Positions 57,441-64,000 of a stretch of DNA of 64,000 nt are shown here, in pieces. Each line of letters starts with the position of its first letter. The stretch's first letter is position 1. The translations under genes and the position numbers were made by a program. Location: NCBI RefSeq assembly GCF_958450345.1, contig NC_088784.1:67419747-67483746 (forward strand), in the 5' to 3' direction. The notes under the pieces are model-generated. The model searched no databases. It worked only from the letters and a program-made list of their open reading frames with translations, and was not told where the DNA came from. This DNA is from Calliphora vicina (Eukaryota > Arthropoda > Insecta > Diptera > Calliphoridae).

Positions 57441-58599
57441 GTAAGAAATTAAATGCTTAGCTTTAACTAAAACTAAAAAATATATTTTTTATCATGTTTC
57501 CTAAAAAATGCATTATTTTCCTAAATTTCTACGTTCTTGTGAACATACTCCATAAATGAAATAATATTTGTATATTTATGCATGTATGTATTTAATTTTG
57601 TTTTCTTTTTTTAATTCTATTTTTGATAAGAATAAAATGAATATTTTTTGATTAAAAATATAAATATTTAACTTTTCTATTTCTTATCGAATCGTATTTA
57701 TTTAGCTTCTTTTTTTCTCGCAAATTGCAAATAATTTGTTTATGCATTTCTTAAATGCTATACTAACAAATAAAGGTTTACGTAAGGTAATTAGTATATA
57801 TGCGCATAAGAATGGTTCACTAAATGCGCATTTTTGAGATTTTACAAATTTTGCAATATCAATTCTTATGATCCAAAAGATGTTTGTTTTTCAGATTTGT
57901 TTTAATTGCGTAATTTGATTTTATCCAAAATAATATCAGCCAACCGATTTACAAAAAAAAAATTATTTCTGCTGAATTTCGTATTGATACTGCTATTCTG
58001 TAGGTATTTGTGTATCACAGACGCCATATTTCGGGAAGAAATTTGGGGCTAGAAGAAATCAAAGGACCGATTCTTACCATTTTCTACAAAGTTTTTTCGT
58101 TTATCATAAAAGTAACATTTAAACAATATAGCAAAATAATGGAGCAAAATTTCAACTTTTTTTATTGTGTATTTTGGACGTGACAGACAGACGGACAAAG
58201 TCAATCGACTTAGAATTTCACAAGAATCAAGAATAAATACTTTGTGGATCTCAAATAAATATTTCTCAACTTTATACGGCGGAGGATGGTATAAAAAATA
58301 TTTTTTTTCAAAAACAATCACAAGAACAGCTATTTAAACAGTGATACATTTCTAACCCTTTGATAAAAGTATCTATTTTGTTTATGAAAATAACACAAGG
58401 AAGGGTAACCGACAGAATAAAGGCATTATTTATGCCAGAAAAGAAAACGCCATTATATCTTATGAATCATAATCTAACGTTATAAATGTTTAATTTTGTT
58501 TAATAATGGACTTGCCACATTACAAATAATTTATACACAGCCTGAAGTTATGCTAAATTTTATATTACACTTGTATTTGCGAATATTTTATTTAATATA
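57441..58599. other. Intergenic; diverged DINE-1-like core
   Basis: No gene seen. At 58180-58260 the plus strand reads GACAGACAGACGGACAAAGT and AATCGACTTAGAATTTCAC, the complement of a (GTCY) tract with a TCGA core, suggesting a second, diverged family of DINE-1-like repeats on the minus strand (about 58020-58325). The rest is AT-rich without recognised structure. Confidence 0.45.
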
Positions 58600-58739
58600 C
58601 AGGTAGGCCTCCATTTACGCGGTTTGTGGGCCCAAAAAAATAGCGTGCAAATCAAATTCGCTTAAAACGAGGTTTTAATTTAGAACGAAATGCTTTTGTG
58701 GGGCCAAAATTTTTTATTTCGCGTAAAACAATACATCAG

Positions 58740-59019
58740 GGGGGTTACTCTCTATTGCGATGCGAAAGAAAAACTGAACAATTGGTACCCACCCTTTACT
58801 GCGTTTTCGCATCGCAAAAAAATGTGTTTAAAATGTTTTTATTTACAAGTTTTGACATTTCATTTCGCTATTGTTTATTTTGTGGTACCAGTGTTGCTTA
58901 CTTTTCAACTTATTTTGCGAAAGCGTTTGCATATACGACACAGAGTACTAAAATGTATTATTATCGCATTTACCTTTCGCATCGAACTTGCTTGCGCATC
59001 GCAATAGAGAGTAACCCCC
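58740..59019. mobile_element. 280-bp MITE nested in the Tigger-like element
   Basis: Inverted ends GGGGGTTACTCTCTATTGCG and CGCAATAGAGAGTAACCCCC, continuing to ATGCGAAAG / CTTTCGCAT. The interior repeats GCATCGC / GCGAT words. It has two overlapping frames of just over 100 codons, which I regard as chance. Confidence 0.8.
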
Positions 59020-59254
59020 AGATACATAACAAAAAATAAATTGGGGCCTAAAAGTCGCGTTAAATAGAAAACACATATGTACATACATACATATCGTCAC
59101 CTTAAATGAAAGCGGACGTAACTACAAAAGGTACCCTTAAAGGTAAATTTGACTATAACGGCAAGTTGTAATGTACTTTTAAAAACTTACTTAAAACAAA
59201 AGTGAAGTAAAAAAACTCAACTAAAAATATTTTAATTTTCGATAAGAAATAATT

Positions 59255-59493
59255 CAAGGCGTATTAACAAGGTGAGTGCATAAAATCAGCTGTTTGTTAA
59301 TTCGCTGTGGTTTTATGTACACTATATGTCAAACTTTGTTTATGTTTACATTTGTTATTGTAAATAACATAGTAATATTTTAATTCGCCTTGATTTTGAC
59401 ATTTACCGTACATTTTAACAAAAACAAATTGCCTGTTGTTTTTGCATTGTTGTATTTGTTGCCGGGACGCACTCACCTTGTTAATACGCCTTG
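59255..59493. mobile_element. hAT-type MITE, copy 2 (239 bp)
   Basis: Ends CAAGGCGTATTAACAAGGTG and CACCTTGTTAATACGCCTTG are perfect inverted repeats and match the element at 35475. An 8-bp direct repeat AAATAATT flanks it (59247-59254, 59494-59501), as expected for hAT. The target was the loop of a palindrome, TTTTCGATAAG...CTTATCGAAAA. Confidence 0.88.
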
Positions 59494-59731
59494 AAATAAT
59501 TCTTATCGAAAATTAAGGAAAAATGTCAATTAAATAAATAAAATATTCTAATACATAAAATAGATCAAAACATAACAAAAATTCATAAAAATTAACGGAG
59601 TTTTCAAAAAAGAAATCTGTTATTCGCTTGTTTTTTTTTTCGTTTATTGTTGTTTGTTGCCGAGTTATATAAAAATCGTGTAAAAAAGTTCGCGTTATAT
59701 CGAATTCGCGTAAATGGAGGCTTACCTAATG

Positions 59732-60576
59732 TAGGTATTCCCATAATTTTTTTTTGTCTTTGCACCCAGAAAATTTTTGTAATAGAAAAATTAAAAATTA
59801 ATTAAACACTCATGGTATTAATTATATATTTTTTGCAATTGGAATCCAGTGCCATTAAAGGGTTACTTTTGATTTATATGATTCCAATATTTAAAACTAT
59901 AAATACATATTTAATAATTATTTGTGAAATTTGCAGTATAGAAACTTATTTGATATTTTGAAATTTATTTCAGGAAAACGGTTGTAGATATCATATCATC
60001 CATATATTTTGTAGAGTTACGGTCAAAATTTAAAAATTCATTTATTAAAAAAGTCCAATCAACCATACATCCATTTTTAAATTTGTAAATATGTATTCTT
60101 ATCTAGGCGAATAAACAAAACTGTAAAGACGTTAAACATATTTTTGGCAAGACCTTGAAATTTGTTTAATGTTCTAATCTCTATGAAAACAAGTGTTATA
60201 TACCCACATTATAAATGTTTAAATTAAGTAAACAAATTAAATACAAACACATATGTACTACATACCTAGGTATCTGTGCGAAACAAAAGTTAAATTTATA
60301 GACGTAATTTTTGACAAGGGATCGGATCTTACCCGTTCCAAATTTGTTAAAACTTGGTAGACAGGTTCTTAGTAGTTATACAAAATTCGAAGATGTTTGA
60401 AAATTTTGATTAAATTCGCTTTGGTTTGTCTTTTATCGAGTTTCGAAGTTCAAATTTTGAAACTCGATAAAGTGTAAAATTGTGCAGTTTCATTTATTAG
60501 TTGCACAAAGTTCAGGTCGTAATTTTGAAGATATTTCGATCAAATTTGATACATACATTTGCCCAAGTAAACAATA
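59732..60576. other. Intergenic; no gene seen
   Basis: AT-rich. A short inverted pair, GAGTTTCGAAGTTCAAATTT and TTTTGAAACTCGATAAAG, lies at 60438-60476. Nothing else recognised. Confidence 0.4.
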
Positions 60577-61036
60577 AGTTTGTCATTCCGTTTGTAATTT
60601 CCACAATATAATTTTCCGACACTATAAAATATATATATTCTGGATCCTTATAGATAGCGGAGTCGATTAAGCCATGTCCTACATATATCTGGATTACTAA
60701 GTCATTAATATAGACAATATGGACCTTTGCAACGATGATATAAAACCATAGTGTAAGTTGGGCCTACAATGGGTCAAAATCGGAAAAAATATTTTTTAAC
60801 CCGAATTTTTTTTCCACCAAAAGTTTTTTTTTCGCTAAATATTAAAAAAAAATTAAAAAACAAAAATTTAAAAAAAAAAATTAAAAACAATTCAAAATTT
60901 TGTTTTTCCAAAAATGAAAATAAAACAACTTTGAAAAAAAAATAAATTTTGTTTACCTAAAAATATTTAAAATTTTTATTTTGAAGTATAATTTGGTGAA
61001 GGGTATATAAGATTCCGAATTTAGCTCTCTTACTTT
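60577..61036 (+). mobile_element. DINE-1/HINE-like repeat, 5' truncated
   Basis: Begins inside the unit at AAGTTTGTCATTCCGTTTGT, then CTGGATCCTTATAGATAGCG and GAGTCGATTAAGCCATGTCC, and ends TTGGTGAAGGGTATATAAGA, CCGAATTTAGCTCTCTTACTT. Parts after the GTCY core are deleted. The 3' hairpin is lost. Confidence 0.75.
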
Positions 61037-61139
61037 TATTTTTAGAAATTGTTTTTTTAATTTTTAAACATCTTTTTATAATTTATTAGTGAAAAAATTT
61101 ATGACGAAAAATTTTTGTTTAAGTTGGTAATCCAGATAT

Positions 61140-61432
61140 AAATAAAAAATAGGCCAAAAATCCAGATTGTCTCGATTTTGGAGGGCCGATTCTTTCGATT
61201 TAAATAGCAACCGAGCGGAGAGAATTCCCGATGTATTGATGTATCAATCATGTTTGTAAGTTATTTGGGGGCTACGGAAAGTCGATTTCAACATACAGAC
61301 GGATCTGGCTATATCGACTTCGCTATTTATAACGATCCATATACTTTGTGTTGTCGCAAAAGAAAACTGTAGAAATTACAAACAGAATGACAAACTTATA
61401 TATACCCTTGCCAATCATGGTGGAGGGCATAG
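61140..61432 (-). mobile_element. DINE-1-like repeat, minus strand, 5' part
   Basis: On the plus strand: AGATTGTCTCGATTTTGGA, GCAACCGAGCGGAGAGAATT, TTGATTTCAAC-type block CGATTTCAACATACAGACGG, ATCTGGCTATATCGACTTCG, and TATATACCCTTGCCAATCAT at the end. It resembles the variant at 13824 (GTTGCTATTTAAAATCG, CTCGGTTGC) more than that at 53285. Confidence 0.7.
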
Positions 61433-61441
61433 CGAATTATA

Positions 61442-61599
61442 CATAGAGACGAGACACTCCGAATTGTCAAACAAAAATACAACAAATCATATGTCTGATA
61501 CAACAACAAAATACATTGACTAGCATGTATTTTGTTGTTGCAAGATATAGGTTTTTGACAACAGACTTAGGTTTTTGACAATTTCGTCTCGTCTCTATG
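61442..61599. mobile_element. 158-bp MITE, CATAGAG family, copy 2
   Basis: Inverted ends CATAGAGACGAGAC and TCGTCTCGTCTCTATG. The interior has TATAGGTTTTTGACAACAGA and CTTAGGTTTTTGACAATT, related to the element at 52644, and an inner inverted pair CAACAACAAAATACAT / ATGTATTTTGTTGTTG. Confidence 0.75.
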
Positions 61600-61756
61600 T
61601 TACCCTATGGTGAATGGTATACTTTGAAAGGTACTTTGTAAAAATATCAAAAAATTAATTAATTAATTTAAAAAAATGTTTATGACAAAAAATATTTTTG
61701 CTTTCAACAGTCACACAAACCGAGGGATATAGCTAGCTAGATCATCTTTAAGAAAC

Positions 61757-62369
61757 TAAAGTTTTTCAAGGGAATTCCCGGGACGAGAAATCCCGTGAAT
61801 TCCGCAAAATTTTCAATCCCGGGAAATTGTGCGAGAATTCCGGGGAATTATTTTCCTTAGTTTTATGTGATTTTTTTGAACTTGATTTTCTCTAAAAGAA
61901 GCTTATAGCTTCAAAACAAATGCAGAAGATTCATACAAAAAAAAGATTAAACCCAAATAGACCAATAACAAGTTAATTATTAAAAATATTACAAAAACCC
62001 GTGAATGTTCACGACTGTCACAGAATTAATTTAGTATTATGAATTTTGTTTAATATTATTGGGTTTTCTTCAAGTTTTAATTAACATCTTTACTTACTTA
62101 TTGATACAAATGACACATTGTGACAAGTCTGTATATAACCAAATTTAGAAATCGTGTCAGCTTATCTCTTTATATTAAAATGTTACTGGATTTTTTTTAT
62201 TTGTATCCAATTACATTTTAAAACCAAATACATTTATTAGATTTTTAACGAATTCTAATTCTTAAAATTGAATAATTTGTTCTAGCCGGGAATTCCCGGA
62301 ATCCCGGGAAATTTCAAAATGAATCCCGATTTCCCGAGAAATGGAAAAGTGCGGGAAAAGAAAAACTCT
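61757..62369 (+). mobile_element. GGGAATTCCC-rich TIR element, copy 3
   Basis: Starts AAAGTTTTTCAAGGGAATTC and ends GGAAAAGAAAAACTCT. Subterminal variants of GGGAATTCCCGGGA are frequent on both sides; the interior TTATTGGGTTTTCTTCAAGT and GTCAGCTTATCTCTTTATAT matches copy 1 with deletions. It has no coding region. Confidence 0.7.
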
Positions 62370-64000
62370 AATAACTACCCAAAATATTATTTATTCGTTA
62401 TTTAAAGTTTATAGCTGGAAAACCTTGTTATACGGTGTAATTGAAAAGGGAAAGCACAATGAATACTCTCAATTGTTTAAATTAAGTAGCAAATGCTTGC
62501 CAAATTTTGAGATGGTGTGATAAAAAGGTCAGTTTTGTATTTAAAATTAAACATACGTAGGCACACATGTTCACTAGGACTGCCCTTAAAATATAAATTT
62601 AAATTGACTTTAATTGTGTAAAAGTATATAAAAGTATCTAACGCTTCTTTCCGTATTTAGATTTTTTAAAATAATGTTCTATTTTGTGTAAACTTGTCTT
62701 TATAATAATCAAAATGTAAGAAACAATAGCTAGTATAACGTTTAACCATTTCTATCTGAGGGAATTTATTTAAAGTATTTCCAAATTTTGAACTTTGACC
62801 TCTAATGTGTACGACTTAGATATATTAAGGTATATTATCCTACCTTATAAATTCGAGAAGGATAACGGTTTCTTTAAAAAAATGTTTAACAAATATTTTT
62901 TTTCCTATAAAAATTCGGCACAGTCGAATATACACATAAATATCACTTTGACTTGTTTAAAGTAGCTTTATTCAAATGAAGATCTCCTAATGAATAGATG
63001 TGTTGTATTTTTATCTTTTAAACAAAATAAATTTAATACATATACCAGAACTATTTGTAGATAAGTATGTAGGTACATTTATATTTGTTTTAAAGTGTAC
63101 TTAATGTTTAACAATTTTAGAATAGAGTGATCATGGAGCTTTAAGATAAATTGAATTTCATATAATTTTTATAATTAACCCTATACCGATGACGAAGCTT
63201 ATTTCTATTTGAACTACAACAAGAATCAATACAATTGTAACCAGTTCCATTAAATTAAAAACAAATAAATAAGTAAATACAAAAATAAATAGTTTGACGA
63301 ATATATTTCTGATAAAAAATAATACACTTAAAGAAATTAATTAATTAAATTGCAGCAAAAACTTTCATTGTCAAGTAATCAGGCACTTCACTGCTAAAAC
63401 AATAGCATTTTAACAATGTGATGTAATTGGAGGCAAGTAAATACTTACCCACAGTAAAAACAGAATGTGCTATATAACAGATAATAAATAAATCATTACA
63501 CGACTACTTCTATGTAATACGGACTGTATGTTTGAAAAGTTGAAAAGTAAGTTATTGAGTAATTGCAAGTCATTACCAAGTTTATGCTGGGTTGGTTGAC
63601 AAATGTATTTATTTGTTTTACAATATAAGATTAAAGGCATATGTATGTATAACGAATATACATACATGCAATAAATTTGATTATTAAAAATCAAGAAACA
63701 AAGAATTCTAATTGCTGTGCCAATTTAACAAAGTAATCGGTTAAACACTCTATGACCATTGACTTTTTGCATAGATAAGTTCGACGTGGCGAGACATATT
63801 TTATTGTAAATAGGGTGACAATAAAAATATTCGCTTGATTTAAATAACAAATACGAATAATTCCCAAGATTTTGAATTAGAGTAACTTTTTGATTTAACT
63901 TCAAATTCGTTAAATTTGTATTCATCCCGATAAAAAAGAAAAAAGTCATTTCGAATTTTAAAAATCGTTAAAAAATCGGAAAATTAAAAAGGTCAAGATT
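62370..64000. other. Intergenic; DINE-1-like 3' fragment only
   Basis: At 62909-62960 AATTCGGCACAGTCGAATAT followed by CTTTGACTTGTTT is a stray DINE-1-like 3' hairpin. The rest is AT-rich with TATGTATGTATAACGAATAT words near 63640. No gene seen. Confidence 0.45.

Larger units (their letters stand above)
58600..59731. mobile_element. Tigger/pogo-like element with two nested MITEs
   Basis: Left end CAGGTAGGCCTCCATTTACG follows TA; the right end read in complement is TAGGTAAGCCTCCATTTACG, followed by TA. Further inside, both sides have CGCGAATT-like words (ATTCGCTTAAAACGAG, GTTCGCGTTATATCGAATTC), as is usual for pogo/Tigger relatives. No transposase. It has been hit by a 280-bp and a 239-bp insertion. 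Confidence 0.6.

Noticed and set aside
58690..59039. Two overlapping plus-strand frames of 105 and 113 codons
   Set aside because: They lie across the ends of a 280-bp MITE and have no protein similarity that I can see.
1..64000. CRISPR arrays, operons, riboswitches, tRNA or rRNA genes
   Set aside because: No regularly spaced repeats of CRISPR type, no ribosome binding sites, and no tRNA or rRNA sequence was recognised by eye; the DNA is eukaryotic. A tRNAscan or Infernal run would be decisive.

Overview
The window is eukaryotic nuclear DNA, very AT-rich, with spliced genes (GT-AG introns), polyadenylation signals and dense transposable-element debris. The genes and repeat types (an ATF6 and a FAM21 homologue with insect-like architecture, DINE-1/HINE-type repeats with the core 'GAGTCGATTAAGCCATGTCC', mariner and Tc1 remnants) point to a higher fly (Diptera, Brachycera), probably not Drosophila itself because the intergenic DNA is longer and more repeat-rich. 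Species assignment is inference.

Layout. 1-1137: a 749-bp terminal-inverted-repeat element and the start of a DINE-1-like core. 1138-5823: a complete, young Ty3/Gypsy retrotransposon of Mag-like type, with 167-bp LTRs differing at one base, a GGCTT target duplication and one open gag-pol frame, inserted into the DINE-1-like repeat. 5824-16507: no gene recognised; several foldback and TIR elements, partly nested. 16508-24062 (+): a five-exon gene for a predicted four-transmembrane protein with a long glutamine/proline-rich cytoplasmic tail, not identified; its introns hold three mariner remnants and a MITE. 24298-25604: a 1.3-kb foldback element between two convergent genes. 26131-35296 (-): the WASH-complex subunit FAM21 in five exons, 1664 aa, with many acidic LF motifs. 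35297-37038: divergent intergenic region with a hAT-type MITE. 37039-50359 (+): ATF6, three exons, 1087 aa, with bZIP, transmembrane segment and a site-1-protease-like motif; introns carry Tc1-like and LINE remnants. 55676-57279 (+): mitochondrial ATPase inhibitor IF1, three exons, 105 aa. 57280-64000: no gene recognised; nested MITEs inside a Tigger-like element and more DINE-1-like copies.

The four cellular genes do not form a pathway: FAM21 acts in endosomal actin/retromer trafficking, ATF6 in the ER unfolded-protein response, IF1 on mitochondrial ATP synthase, and the four-TM protein is unplaced. FAM21 and ATF6 are head-to-head; the four-TM gene and FAM21 are tail-to-tail.

I looked for a previously undescribed system and did not find one that I could defend. 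The most distinctive material is the set of short non-autonomous elements, some of which I do not recognise by name (notably a GGGAATTCCC-rich TIR family, a 931-bp foldback family and the 1.3-kb foldback), and upstream ORFs in the ATF6 leader. Exon boundaries are predicted from splice consensus and reading frame only.
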